The notes beneath the pieces are model-generated. The model searched no databases. It was not told the DNA's origin and was given only the letters and a program-made list of their open reading frames with translations. 64,000 nucleotides of DNA, taken from Glycomyces fuscus. Its GTDB lineage: Bacteria > Actinomycetota > Actinomycetes > Streptosporangiales > Streptosporangiaceae. The DNA lies in the NCBI GenBank assembly GCA_002529455.1, contig NYMS01000036.1, positions 1 to 64,000 on the forward strand, in the 5' to 3' direction. Of this stretch, positions 8,247 through 16,289 are shown one piece after another; the stretch's first letter is position 1, and each line of letters starts with the position of its first letter. Both the position numbers and the translations under genes were made by a program.

Positions 8247-8918
8247 GTGCAGCAGCACAGGAGACTCACCGACAAGCGGGTCCTGGTCATCGGCCTGGGC
8301 CGGTTCGGCAGTTCGCTCGGTCTGGAGCTGGTCAGCCGGGGGTGGGAGGTCCTGGGCGTGGACTCCAGCCCCCGCCTGGTGCAGTCCTTCGCCGACGCGC
8401 TCACGCACACGGTGATCGCCGACGCCACCGACGAGGAGGCGCTGCGCCAGGTGGGCGCGGGCCAGTTCCACAGCGCGGTGGTGGCCATCGGCACCCACCT
8501 GGAGGAGAGCATCCTGGCCACCTCCCTGCTGGTGGACATGGGGGTGTCCAACATCTGGGCGAAGGCGACGAGCCGCCGCCACGGCCGCATCCTGGAGCAG
8601 GTCGGCGCCACCCACGTGGTGCTGCCCGAGCACGACATGGGCGAGCGGGTGGCGCACCTGCTGTCGGGCAGGATGCTCGACTACGTGGAGCTGGAGGAGG
8701 GCTTCTCGCTGGGCAAGACCAAGGCACCCAAGGAGCTCATCGGCAAGACGCTGCGCGAGACGCGGGTCCGCCAGCACTACGGCATCACCGTGGTCTCGGT
8801 GAAGCGGATGGGCGAGGAGTTCACCTACGCCACCCAGGAGACTGTGCTGAACAAGGGCGACGTGATCGTGGTCGCAGGGCGCACCGACGACGTGGAGCGC
8901 TTCTCCGAGTCCACCTGA
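8247..8918 (+). CDS. trkA: TrkA/KtrA-family potassium uptake regulatory subunit
   Basis: 223-residue cytoplasmic gating subunit. The N-terminal RCK_N domain binds nucleotide through GLGRFGSSLG, with the acidic residue ending beta-2 in VDSSP. A C-terminal RCK_C domain runs from about residue 140 (LGKTKAPKELIGKTLRETRV). GTG 8247 has GGAAGGAAGG 6 nt upstream. The gene lies 28 nt after trkH, matching the usual channel-plus-regulator pair; the nucleotide controls channel opening. Length is typical. Confidence 0.94.
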   Translation: MQQHRRLTDKRVLVIGLGRFGSSLGLELVSRGWEVLGVDSSPRLVQSFADALTHTVIADATDEEALRQVGAGQFHSAVVAIGTHLEESILATSLLVDMGVSNIWAKATSRRHGRILEQVGATHVVLPEHDMGERVAHLLSGRMLDYVELEEGFSLGKTKAPKELIGKTLRETRVRQHYGITVVSVKRMGEEFTYATQETVLNKGDVIVVAGRTDDVERFSEST

Positions 8919-9096
8919 GCCGGGCCGGAGGGCGGCGGGAGACGGCTGGAACCCCTGGGGGGCGGTGGAAGCCGGTCCGCCGGGAGGTCCGCGGGAGACC
9001 GCCGGGCACGGCCGCCTCCGCGCCCGGCCGCCCGTCCCGCGCACCCGTGAGCAGCGGTTCCGGAGCCGTGTGAGCGTCCCACTCCAAACAGACAAA

Positions 9097-9125
9097 TTGA
9101 CAACCGTTTTCATTCTCCCGACAAT
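9097..9125 (+). promoter_or_regulatory. znuA promoter with Zur-like site; probably leaderless mRNA
   Basis: TTGACA (9097-9102), a 17-nt spacer and GACAAT (9120-9125) form a good promoter. Transcription would start at or beside the ATG at 9132, and no Shine-Dalgarno sequence is present. The spacer lies inside GACAACCGTTTTCATTCTC (9099-9117), whose complement begins GAGAATGA like the conserved half of actinobacterial Zur boxes. The other half-site is degenerate. Confidence 0.6.
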
Positions 9126-9131
9126 TGACCC

Positions 9132-10202
9132 ATGCGAACTGGGACAACCGTGCGGGCCGCCGCCCTCGGCGCCGCGGCACTTCTGACGATCACCGCCTGC
9201 GGAAGCGGCGACGAGGGGGCGGACGACTCGGGTGTCTCCCCCGCCGACGCCGACCTGACCGTGGTCACCGGCGTCTACCCCCTGGAGTGGCTGGCCGAGC
9301 GGATCGGCGGCGACCGTGTGGCGGTCGTCCAGCTCACCGAGCCGGGCACCGAACCCCACGACCTGGAGCTCACGGGCCGCCAGGTCGCCGAGGTCAGCGA
9401 GTCCGACATCGCCTTCTACGTGGAGGGCCTCCAGCCCGCCGTGGACGAGGCGATCGCGCAGGAGGCCTCCGAGAGCGCGTTCAACGTCGCCGACATCGTG
9501 GAGCTGCACCCCGCCGGGGAGGGCGGCCACGACCACGGCGACGAGGAGGGGCACTCCGAGGAGGAGGGCCACGGCCACGCGGAGGACGGGGCGCACGCGG
9601 AGGAGGAGGGCCACGACCACGCCGAGGACGAGGCGCACTCCGAGGAGGAGGCCGCCGCCGAGGAGGAGCACGACCACGGCGAGTACGACCCCCACTTCTG
9701 GCTGGACGTGGACCTGATGGCCCAGACCGCCCAGGCGCTCGGCGACCGGATGGCCGAGGTCAACCCCGGGGGCGCCGAAGGCTACGCGCAGGGCGTGGAG
9801 GCCGTGACCGCCGAACTGGAGGCGATCGGCCAGGAGTACGAGGAGGGGCTGTCCTCCTGTGAGCACGACGAGGTGGTCGTGGGGCACACCGCCTTCACCT
9901 ACCTCACCGAGGCCTACGGCCTGGAGCAGATCGGGGTCAGCGGGGTGGACCCCGAGACCGAGCCCTCCCCCTCGCAGATCGCGGACATCACCGACGTCGT
10001 CCGCGAGCGCGACATCGAGACGATCTTCACCGAGCCGCTGATGCCCGCGGCGACCGCCGAGACCATCGCCGCGGAGACCGGGGCCCGGGTGGAGGTGCTC
10101 GACCCGCTGGAGGGCGTCACCGAGGACTCCCCCGGCGACGACTACCCGTCGATCATGCGGGGCAACCTGGAGGCGCTGACCACCGCGCTGTCCTGCTCCT
10201 GA
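9132..10202 (+). CDS. znuA: zinc ABC transporter substrate-binding lipoprotein (ZnuA-like)
   Basis: 356-residue cluster A-I metal-binding lipoprotein that captures Zn2+ outside the membrane. A signal peptide ends in a lipobox (LLTITAC, Cys23). Family motifs include the early metal His (GTEPHDLEL), the His/Asp/Glu-rich loop at about residues 130-185 (repeats like HDHGDEEGHSEEEGHGH), DPHFWLDV and VGHTAFTYL. The start at ATG 9132 fits a leaderless transcript behind the Zur-like promoter. No znuB or znuC gene is adjacent, so the membrane and ATPase subunits must be elsewhere if this is an uptake protein. A strong hairpin follows. Confidence 0.93.
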   Translation: MRTGTTVRAAALGAAALLTITACGSGDEGADDSGVSPADADLTVVTGVYPLEWLAERIGGDRVAVVQLTEPGTEPHDLELTGRQVAEVSESDIAFYVEGLQPAVDEAIAQEASESAFNVADIVELHPAGEGGHDHGDEEGHSEEEGHGHAEDGAHAEEEGHDHAEDEAHSEEEAAAEEEHDHGEYDPHFWLDVDLMAQTAQALGDRMAEVNPGGAEGYAQGVEAVTAELEAIGQEYEEGLSSCEHDEVVVGHTAFTYLTEAYGLEQIGVSGVDPETEPSPSQIADITDVVRERDIETIFTEPLMPAATAETIAAETGARVEVLDPLEGVTEDSPGDDYPSIMRGNLEALTTALSCS

Positions 10203-10229
10203 CCCCTCGACCCGCCTCACCGTACCGGC

Positions 10230-10272
10230 CCCGCCGGCCCGGGCACCCGCCCCGGCCGACGGGGCCGGCGGG
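10230..10272 (+). terminator. terminator hairpin after znuA
   Basis: Perfect 11-bp stem CCCGCCGGCCC (10230-10240) with GGGCCGGCGGG (10262-10272), starting 28 nt after the znuA stop. Confidence 0.6.
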
Positions 10273-10403
10273 CGTTCGCGCCCCCGCCCTCCCGCCCGCC
10301 GAAGCGGCCTTCGGGCCACGTGGACACGACGCACGGGCACGTCTCGGGTTACATGGCGCTTACATACCACCGAACCCTCGGACAAGTGGCGAGGATCACG
10401 CTA

Positions 10404-10455
10404 TGCTTATGAACGTGTCGGTGCCAATGCACGTGCATTTGGCGGTGCATAAGCA
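10404..10455 (+). promoter_or_regulatory. nested palindromes upstream of the DUF397 gene
   Basis: Outer arms TGCTTATG (10404-10411) and CATAAGCA (10448-10455) are perfect inverted repeats. Inside lies ATGCACGTGCAT (10427-10438), a perfect 12-bp palindrome within a longer imperfect GCCA...TGGC repeat. The same 12-mer occurs upstream of the RsbW-like gene at 12672. The array ends 33 nt before the DUF397 ATG. It is probably an operator for the neighbouring XRE regulator (inference). Confidence 0.55.
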
Positions 10456-10487
10456 CGGACGTTCCCCTCGACGAAAAAAGGAGCAGC

Positions 10488-10721
10488 ATGACCGCACACA
10501 ACGGCATCCCCGCGACCCAGCTCACCGAGGCGGCCTGGCAGAAGGCCCGGCGCAGCAATTCGCAGGGTGCCTGCGTCGAGATGGCCCGCCTCGGCGACGG
10601 CTCCATCGCCGTACGCAATTCACGCTTCCCGTCCGGACCGGCGCTGGTCTACACCCAGGAGGAGATCGACTGCCTCATCCTGGGCGCCAAGGACGGGGAC
10701 TTCGACAACCTGCTCAGCTAG
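10488..10721 (+). CDS. DUF397 domain protein (BldB/WhiJ-associated type)
   Basis: 77-residue DUF397 protein. Visible family features are the N-terminal WQKARRSNSQGACVEMA and the Arg/Asn-rich end of the core (IAVRNSRFPSGPALVYTQ). In actinomycetes such small proteins are partners of WhiJ-type XRE regulators and influence sporulation or antibiotic onset. ATG 10488 has AAAAAAGGAG 5 nt upstream. It is convergent with the XRE regulator gene; a hairpin separates them. The third member of the set, an RsbW-like ATPase gene, lies at 12071-12568. Confidence 0.92.
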   Translation: MTAHNGIPATQLTEAAWQKARRSNSQGACVEMARLGDGSIAVRNSRFPSGPALVYTQEEIDCLILGAKDGDFDNLLS

Positions 10722-10769
10722 GAACTTTCGTCCCACCGGGTGCGTTCGGCCCCGAGGCACACGGCAGGA

Positions 10770-10794
10770 GGGGTTACCGCCCGGCGGTGACCCC
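10770..10794. terminator. bidirectional hairpin between DUF397 and XRE genes
   Basis: GGGGTTACCGC (10770-10780) pairs with GCGGTGACCCC (10784-10794) through 11 bp with one wobble and a 3-nt loop. It lies between convergent genes. Confidence 0.6.
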
Positions 10795-10973
10795 TTCCTC
10801 GGCCCCCGCCCGGCCGGCGGCGTCCCGGTCCGGCCCGGCCCGGCCCGCGTCAGGACCCGCGGGGTGAACAGCCCGGACGGAAGTGCCCGAAAACCCGGAA
10901 AGGCCCGCCTCGGCGAGCCTCTCGTGTCCCCGACCGCGTGCTCCGGGTCCCTCTTCCCGTCCCACGCCGGTGT

Positions 10974-11867
10974 TCAGGCGTCCTTGTCCAGGTCCTCCAG
11001 CATCTCCTCCAGCAGCTCCAGCGTCTCGTCCGGCGTGGCCGCGGCGACGCTGAGCCGGGTCATGGCCTTGGTGTAGGCCTCCACCACGGACCTGCGGTCG
11101 ATGATCTCGCCGTCGGTGAGCTGCTCCAGGTAGACCATGTCCGCGAGCTCGAACTCCGAGTAGCGCAGGAGCGTGAAGGAGCCGGCCTCGGCCGCGTGCG
11201 CGCCCACCGCGAAGGGGACGATCTGGAGGGTGATGTTGTCGTACTCCTTGCTGAGCTGGATGAGCCACTCCAGCTGACCGCGCATGATCTCGCGCCCGGC
11301 CTCGGGTCCGCCGATGGGTCTGCGCACCGCGGCCTCGTCGAGGATCACCCACATGCGCATGTTCGTGTCGGTGCGCAGGCGCCTCTGTCTCCGGAGCCTG
11401 GCGTCGACGCGCTGCTCGGTGACCTCGTCGGTCTCCACGCCGCCGGAGATGACCGCCCGCGCGTACTCCTCGGTCTGCAGCAGGCCCGGGACGAACTGGG
11501 ACTCGTAGATGCGGATGTGGTCGGCGGCCTCCTCGAAGCCCACGTAGCGGATGAACCACTTGTGCAGTGACTCCCCGTACTCCTTCCACCAACCGGGCTT
11601 GTTGGATTCGCGCGCGACTTCGAGGATTTCCTTGATCCTCTTGCGGTCGGAGACCCCGTACATCTTGAGGAGGTCCTCGATATCGCGCAGCTTGAAACCG
11701 ACCCGGCCGAGTTCCATACGGCTGATCTTCGACGCCGATGCCCGAATCTTGTTCCCGGCGTCCTCCCGGCTGATACCGCGCGCTTCGCGAAGCTGGCGCA
11801 GCTCGTGCCCGATCAGCATGCGGCGCACAGTGGGGCCGCTCCCCTGGCGCAATCGAGCGATATCCAC
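10974..11867 (-). CDS. WhiJ-type XRE regulator with DUF5753 domain
   Basis: 297-residue helix-turn-helix regulator. The XRE domain spans about residues 18-72 (LIGHELRQLREARGISREDA, then SKISRMELGR). The C-terminal DUF5753-type domain runs from about 100 onward (ESQFVPGLLQTEEYARAVI, then ITLQIVPFAVGAHAA). This architecture is the WhiJ family, normally paired with DUF397 proteins and RsbW-like ATPases. GTG 11867 is chosen because GSGPTVRRMLIGHELR is the usual N-terminus and GGAGAGG lies upstream; the open frame to 12128 has no supporting features. Two CGATAGA repeats lie about 95 nt upstream of the start. Confidence 0.9.
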   Translation of the reverse strand: MDIARLRQGSGPTVRRMLIGHELRQLREARGISREDAGNKIRASASKISRMELGRVGFKLRDIEDLLKMYGVSDRKRIKEILEVARESNKPGWWKEYGESLHKWFIRYVGFEEAADHIRIYESQFVPGLLQTEEYARAVISGGVETDEVTEQRVDARLRRQRRLRTDTNMRMWVILDEAAVRRPIGGPEAGREIMRGQLEWLIQLSKEYDNITLQIVPFAVGAHAAEAGSFTLLRYSEFELADMVYLEQLTDGEIIDRRSVVEAYTKAMTRLSVAAATPDETLELLEEMLEDLDKDA

Positions 11868-12070
11868 GTTCGCCGCCTCTCCGTCATTCCTCGCACAAGG
11901 GTATCCATGCCATGGGACACCTTTGCCGTGCGGACAAGACACTACAGGTACACGATAGAACGATAGAGCAGTGGTGCCTTCGGGCACCGGACTCGTCGCC
12001 CCTCCGACACCTCCGGGGAGGGCTCCGCCGCCGGAGGGGTCCGGCGGGCGCCCCGCGGGAACCCCGGGAC

Positions 12071-12568
12071 TCACACGAATTGCGCCCAAACGAACTTTCC
12101 GCCGGGCGGTGTGGGAATCACGCCCCACTCTCGCGCGAAAGCACTCACCAGGGCAAGACCCCGACCGCCCTCGAGGTCGAGATCGGTTTCCCTTCTCTCG
12201 GGCAGCCGGTCCCCGCCGTCACGAACCGCACAGATGAATTCACTGCCGCTGCGCATGAGCGAGAGCTGAATACCGCCCTCGCCCTGCCCTGTCAAGAGCA
12301 GGGGGCCGCCGTGCCGGAGCGCATTGGTGACCAATTCGGAAACGACCACCGCGACATCGCTGGACAAGTAGTGCATCTCCCATTCGTGGAGAAGCGCCTC
12401 CGAAATCTCGCGCGCCGCCCCCACCGAGTGGGGGCGCAGCTCGAAGCTCCACGTGACGGCGTCGTGCCGGTCTCCGCAGACGGGGGTGTTCCAGCGGCGG
12501 GAACCGTGCGTCAGGACCTTGAGCCACCAGCCACCGGCCGGCTCGGCCACCGCCTCCGCGCACTCCAT
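12071..12568 (-). CDS. RsbW-like anti-sigma ATPase/kinase (AbaA-associated type)
   Basis: 165-residue GHKL-fold ATPase. The N box is ELVTNALRHGG (about residues 78-88), followed by CAVRDGG and GGRGLALVSAFA. Related proteins act as serine kinases/anti-sigma factors, and this subtype recurs beside WhiJ-type XRE and DUF397 genes. ATG 12568 is preceded by GGAGG 10 nt upstream. The palindrome ATGCACGTGCAT at 12672-12683, shared with the DUF397 gene, suggests common control. The partner sigma factor is unknown; the SigB-type factor at the left edge is only a possibility. Confidence 0.88.
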   Translation of the reverse strand: MECAEAVAEPAGGWWLKVLTHGSRRWNTPVCGDRHDAVTWSFELRPHSVGAAREISEALLHEWEMHYLSSDVAVVVSELVTNALRHGGPLLLTGQGEGGIQLSLMRSGSEFICAVRDGGDRLPERRETDLDLEGGRGLALVSAFAREWGVIPTPPGGKFVWAQFV

Positions 12569-12671
12569 GCCTTCCACTCCTCCCTGACGCACCGCTGTGT
12601 GGGCGTCGGTGACACGGCCGGGGCGGGTCGTGCCCGCGTGCAGGTCGGGCGCGTGCTGCTGCACGACTCGA

Positions 12672-12683
12672 ATGCACGTGCAT
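12672..12683. promoter_or_regulatory. 12-bp palindrome shared with the DUF397 promoter
   Basis: ATGCACGTGCAT lies 104 bp upstream of the RsbW-like gene and is identical to the core palindrome at 10427-10438. Two perfect copies within 2.3 kb, both upstream of members of the same regulatory set, suggest one regulator. Confidence 0.5.
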
Positions 12684-12824
12684 CTCGTTCTTTCAGGCAA
12701 TCGTAGGCCAAGCCCCGGCGATGTGCAGGCAAACGGGGAGACGACTTCGGCCGATCCGGGAGGCGGATCGGCGCGGGATCCCCCTGCCCTCGGGCGGGTC
12801 GCCCCGAGCACACCCGTACACCTA

Positions 12825-12836
12825 CCGACCGGTTGG
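12825..12836 (+). promoter_or_regulatory. TetR-like palindrome upstream of fabG-like gene
   Basis: CCGACCGGTTGG is an imperfect palindrome (core ACCGGT), 53 bp before the SDR gene. Such ACCGGT-centred sites are typical of TetR-family lipid regulators. No TetR gene is in the window. Confidence 0.35.
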
Positions 12837-12889
12837 CATGTGGATAGGATCTTCTCGCGCCCACCACGCGAACTCTTGGAGGTAATCCC

Positions 12890-13648
12890 ATGTCACCAAC
12901 GCCCCGTGTGGCCATCGTGACCGGTGCGGCCCGTGGGATCGGTGCCGCCGCGGCTGAGCGCCTGGCGCGCGAGGGCCGGTCCGTCGCCGTGCTGGACCTG
13001 AGGGAGTCCGACGCCCAGGAGGTCGTCGACCGCATCACCGCCGCGGGCGGCACGGCCCTGGCCGTGGGTTGCGACGTGTCCGACCCCGACCAGGTGACCG
13101 CCGCCGTCGACACCGTGGCCGAGCGCCTCGGCCCGCCCGCGATCCTGGTGAACAACGCCGGTGTCCTGCGCGACAACCTGCTGTTCAAGATGTCCGTGGA
13201 GGACTGGGACACCGTGATGAACGTGCACCTGCGGGGCTCGTTCCTGATGAGCAGGGCCGCCCAGGCCCACATGACCGAGGGCGGCTGGGGCCGGATCGTC
13301 AACCTGTCCAGCTCCTCCGCGCTGGGCAACCGGGGCCAGGCCAACTACTCCGCGGCCAAGGCCGGGCTTCAGGGGTTCACCAAGACCCTGGCGATCGAAC
13401 TGGGCAAGTTCGGCGTGACCTGCAACGCCGTCGCGCCCGGCTTCATCGAGACCGCCATGACCAAGGCGACCGCCGAGCGCATCGGCGTCAAGTACGAGGA
13501 CATGAAGGCCTTCAAGGAGGCCGAGATCCCGGTGCGCCGGGTGGGCGTGCCCGAGGACATCGCCAACGCCGTCGCCTTCCTCACCGGTGAGGAGGCCGGG
13601 TTCGTGTCGGGCCAGGTCCTCTACGTCGCCGGCGGCCCGCTGGACTAG
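12890..13648 (+). CDS. fabG: FabG-like 3-oxoacyl-ACP reductase (SDR)
   Basis: 252-residue classical short-chain dehydrogenase/reductase. The cofactor motif is TGAARGIG (residues 11-18), NNAG lies at 88-91, and the catalytic Ser near 142 and Y153xxxK157 (NYSAAKAG) are intact. The typical FabG end GFVSGQVLYVAGG is present. It would reduce 3-oxoacyl thioesters with NAD(P)H in fatty acid or related metabolism. ATG 12890 has TTGGAGG 8 nt upstream. It stands alone, followed 48 nt later by the 57-bp palindrome. Substrate assignment within the SDR family is not certain. Confidence 0.88.
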   Translation: MSPTPRVAIVTGAARGIGAAAAERLAREGRSVAVLDLRESDAQEVVDRITAAGGTALAVGCDVSDPDQVTAAVDTVAERLGPPAILVNNAGVLRDNLLFKMSVEDWDTVMNVHLRGSFLMSRAAQAHMTEGGWGRIVNLSSSSALGNRGQANYSAAKAGLQGFTKTLAIELGKFGVTCNAVAPGFIETAMTKATAERIGVKYEDMKAFKEAEIPVRRVGVPEDIANAVAFLTGEEAGFVSGQVLYVAGGPLD

Positions 13649-13696
13649 GTTGGCCGGAAGTGTTGCCGGTGTGAGGTGTGAGGCCCTGACCTGCGA

Positions 13697-13753
13697 TGAT
13701 CTTGTACTTATAGCCAATGTCGGCGCTCGAAACTCGCTATAGGTACAAGATCA
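13697..13753. repeat. 57-bp palindromic repeat, copy 1
   Basis: Arms TGATCTTGTACTTATAGC and GCTATAGGTACAAGATCA flank a loop containing TCGGCGCTC. It is nearly identical to copy 2 at 21190-21246. It lies between the convergent fabG-like and serine hydrolase genes, so it may act as a bidirectional terminator, but its A+T-rich sequence stands out from the surroundings. Confidence 0.75.
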
Positions 13754-13883
13754 CGGCGAACAGGGCGGGCCGGTGAACCCCTTTCGGCCACCGCACCAAC
13801 CGCCCGGGCCCCCGTGTGCCCCGTCCGGAGTCCTCCGGGCGGGGCACAGGTGCGTACGGGCCGGGGCGGGGCGGGGCCGGGGG

Positions 13884-14864
13884 TCATTCGCCGGGCGGCC
13901 GGGCGGCGCGGGCCTCCTCCATCGCCGCCGTGACCGTGGTCGCCAGTTCCTCCGCCAGGGCGACGCCGGCGGTGTAGTCGGGGCTGCCGTCGGTCAGGAC
14001 CGCGATCAGGTACTCGCGGCCGGGCCCGGTCACGTAGCCGACGCTGTTGACGTTCCACAGGCCGCCGTTGGCCTCGCGCGGGGTCCAGCCGTTCTTGAGT
14101 CCCACGGTGTCGCCGGGGCCCGCGCTGGCCGAGACCCCCCAGGACTGTTCGGCGGCGACCGACTCCATCAGCCCGCGCGCGTAGTCCCGGCCCTCCTCCG
14201 CCAGCGGACTCCCGTCGCAGTGGAGGGCCCGCAGCAGCCGCACCTGGTCGGCGGCGGTGGTCATGGTGGCGCCCCAGACCCCGCGGGGATCGGGGTCGGT
14301 GTTGGTGAAGCCGAGGGCCTCGGCGCCCTCGGCGAAGCCTTCGGTGAACCCGATCCGCGAGTACAGGCCGTTGGTGACGTCGTTGTCGCTGTAGCGGATC
14401 ATGCGGGAGACCTGGGAGCGCTCGGCCTCGGTGAGGTCGCGGCCCTCCTCCTCGGCGTGCAGCAGCAGCATGGCGAGGATGGTCAGCTTGGCCGTGCTCG
14501 CCGCGGGGAACTGCCGGTTCGCGCCGTGGCTGAAGGTGGCGCCGGTGCGCAGGTCCTGCACGGCGACCGCGAAGTCGGCCGGGTACTCCTCCCCGATCGC
14601 CCCGATCCGCGCGGTGAGCTCCTCGCGCTGGGCGGTGGTGAGGCCCCGCCCTCCGTGGGCGGGCGCATCGACGGGCGTGAGGGGCACCAGGGGGAACGCG
14701 CCCTCGGAGACCAGCGGCCGGAACAGGGCGGGATCCGGGCGGGGAGGTGTCCCCCCGGAAGCCGGGGCGGCGCCGGGAAGGACGAAGGCCATGAGCACCG
14801 CGAGGACGGCCGTCGCGACGGCGACGGGCCGGGCTCGGATGCCGGCGGGGGGATACCGGAGCAC
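13884..14864 (-). CDS. secreted serine hydrolase, class A beta-lactamase fold
   Basis: 326-residue exported protein with a hydrophobic signal segment (VATAVLAVLMAFVLPGAA). Beta-lactamase/transpeptidase landmarks are S123TAK126, the SDN triad at 159-161 (RYSDND) and KNG at 257-259 in place of KTG. It belongs to the beta-lactamase2-type serine hydrolase family, whose members may hydrolyse peptidoglycan-related or beta-lactam substrates. Resistance function cannot be claimed from sequence. GTG 14864 follows a weak GGTGA site. A good promoter lies at 14909-14937. It stands apart from the bioYMN operon behind it. Confidence 0.85.
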   Translation of the reverse strand: MLRYPPAGIRARPVAVATAVLAVLMAFVLPGAAPASGGTPPRPDPALFRPLVSEGAFPLVPLTPVDAPAHGGRGLTTAQREELTARIGAIGEEYPADFAVAVQDLRTGATFSHGANRQFPAASTAKLTILAMLLLHAEEEGRDLTEAERSQVSRMIRYSDNDVTNGLYSRIGFTEGFAEGAEALGFTNTDPDPRGVWGATMTTAADQVRLLRALHCDGSPLAEEGRDYARGLMESVAAEQSWGVSASAGPGDTVGLKNGWTPREANGGLWNVNSVGYVTGPGREYLIAVLTDGSPDYTAGVALAEELATTVTAAMEEARAARPPGE

Positions 14865-14908
14865 GCTATCACCGGTTCGCTGACACGCGGATGGGCTGTG
14901 GTCCCGCC

Positions 14909-14937
14909 ATTATCCAATGAAATGTCGCGAATACGAA
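14909..14937 (-). promoter_or_regulatory. candidate promoter of the serine hydrolase gene
   Basis: On the minus strand TTCGTA (14932-14937), a 17-nt spacer and GATAAT (14909-14914). The -10 matches five of six consensus bases. The start codon is 45 nt downstream. Confidence 0.45.
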
Positions 14938-14997
14938 CATCTCGATACCCAATCGGTACCGGACGCCCTCTTTTCGTCCGCTCCCGGAGGCGGATCC

Positions 14998-15612
14998 TCA
15001 GCGCCGGGTGTCCTCGTCGATACCGCGGGCCACCAGGGCCTCCCCCGTCGCGTCGGCCATCCGCAGCAGCTGGACGATGACCGGGACCACGAGCAGGTGG
15101 GGGCGGCCGGACAGGCCCCGCGCGCGGTAGGCCTCGCGTGCGGCCTGCCAGGCGGAGGCGGCCATCGGGATGGAGCGGACGGTGAGCGCCAGGACGAGGG
15201 CGATCCGGTCGGGGTTGGCGCCGACGTGCCTGAGCGGGCGGGCCATCCGCTCGAAGAGGTCGAGCATCGCGCGCACGCGGGTGGTGAGCGTGACGAGGTT
15301 GGCGAGCAGGACCAGCGCGGCCAGCTGCGCGCACAGGCGAAGGGCCGTCTGCCAGTCCGCGAACAGGAGCTGGAACAGGCCGATGGCCAGCAGGAACGGC
15401 CACAGCGCGCGCAGCGCGGACCGGGCCCGCCCCAGCGGGACACCGGCCAGCGGGTGGAGCACGAGCGCGGCGGCCAGGGCGCCGACGGCGATCCGGAAAT
15501 CGGCCCAGACGATGAGGCCGACACCGATCAGCAGCAGCGCGAGGAGCTTGGCCCCGGCCGGGACGCGGTACAGGAACCCGGTGCCGGGGACGTAGAGGCC
15601 GACCGTGCTCAC
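14998..15612 (-). CDS. bioN: biotin ECF transporter transmembrane component BioN
   Basis: 204-residue ECF T component, the membrane coupling subunit linking the ATPase to BioY. It has several hydrophobic segments (LLALLLIGVGLIVW and following) and the T-family Ala-Arg-Gly coupling motifs (YRARGLSG and VARGIDED). GTG 15612 overlaps the bioM stop (GTGA), so translation is coupled. It is third in the bioY-bioM-bioN operon. Confidence 0.92.
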   Translation of the reverse strand: MSTVGLYVPGTGFLYRVPAGAKLLALLLIGVGLIVWADFRIAVGALAAALVLHPLAGVPLGRARSALRALWPFLLAIGLFQLLFADWQTALRLCAQLAALVLLANLVTLTTRVRAMLDLFERMARPLRHVGANPDRIALVLALTVRSIPMAASAWQAAREAYRARGLSGRPHLLVVPVIVQLLRMADATGEALVARGIDEDTRR

Positions 15613-16289
15613 CGCTGGTCCATGAGCTTGGTGTAGTAGGGCACGGCGTCGCCGGGGGCGCCGTCGAAGACCACCCGGCCCGCGTCCATGACCAGGACCC
15701 GGTCGAAGCCGTCGAGCAGGTCGAGGTCGTGGGTGAACAGGACGACCTGCTGGTCCAGGCCGTCCAGGGTCCGGTGCACCATGCGGGTGTTGCGCAGGTC
15801 GAGCAGGGTGGTGGGCTCGTCGCAGACCAGGACCTCGGGCTCGGTGACCAGCACCGAGGCCAGGGCCAGGAGCTGCTTCTGCCCGCCGGAGAGCAGGTGT
15901 CCGGGGTGGTCGCGGTGGCCGTCGAGCCCGTAGCGGACCAGGGCAGCCTCCACCCGGCGGGCGGTCTCCTCCCGGCCGAGCCGCAGGGAGCGCAGGCCGA
16001 TCTCCACGTCCTCGGCGACGGTGGGCATGATGATCTGGTTGGCGGCGTCGGAGAAGACGAAGCCGACCCTGCGCCGGATGTGCTTGGCGTGACGCCGGGT
16101 GTCCCACTCCCCCAGCGTCACCCGGCCCTCGTCGGGAACGACGAGGCCGTTGAGGGTGCGGGCGAGCGTGGACTTGCCCGATCCGTTCGCCCCGATCACG
16201 CCGATGCGGTGCTCGGCGAGGTCGAGGGTGACGTCGCGCAGCACGGCGCGGTCGTCGAAGGAGTGGGAGACGCCCTCCAGGCGCAGCAT
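15609..16289 (-). CDS. bioM: biotin ECF transporter ATPase BioM
   Basis: 226-residue ABC ATPase of the energy-coupling factor type. Walker A is GANGSGKST, the Q loop follows (FVFSDAANQIIMPT), the signature is LSGGQKQ, Walker B is VLVCDEPTTLLD, and the switch His is in FTHDLDLL. ATG 16289 overlaps the bioY stop as ATGA, and the end overlaps bioN. This A subunit energises biotin uptake by BioY. Confidence 0.94.
   Translation of the reverse strand: MLRLEGVSHSFDDRAVLRDVTLDLAEHRIGVIGANGSGKSTLARTLNGLVVPDEGRVTLGEWDTRRHAKHIRRRVGFVFSDAANQIIMPTVAEDVEIGLRSLRLGREETARRVEAALVRYGLDGHRDHPGHLLSGGQKQLLALASVLVTEPEVLVCDEPTTLLDLRNTRMVHRTLDGLDQQVVLFTHDLDLLDGFDRVLVMDAGRVVFDGAPGDAVPYYTKLMDQR

Noticed and set aside
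11551..11958. Plus-strand ORF opposite the XRE gene
   Set aside because: Composition is Ser/Arg-rich with no ribosome site or family motif, and the XRE protein is unambiguous.
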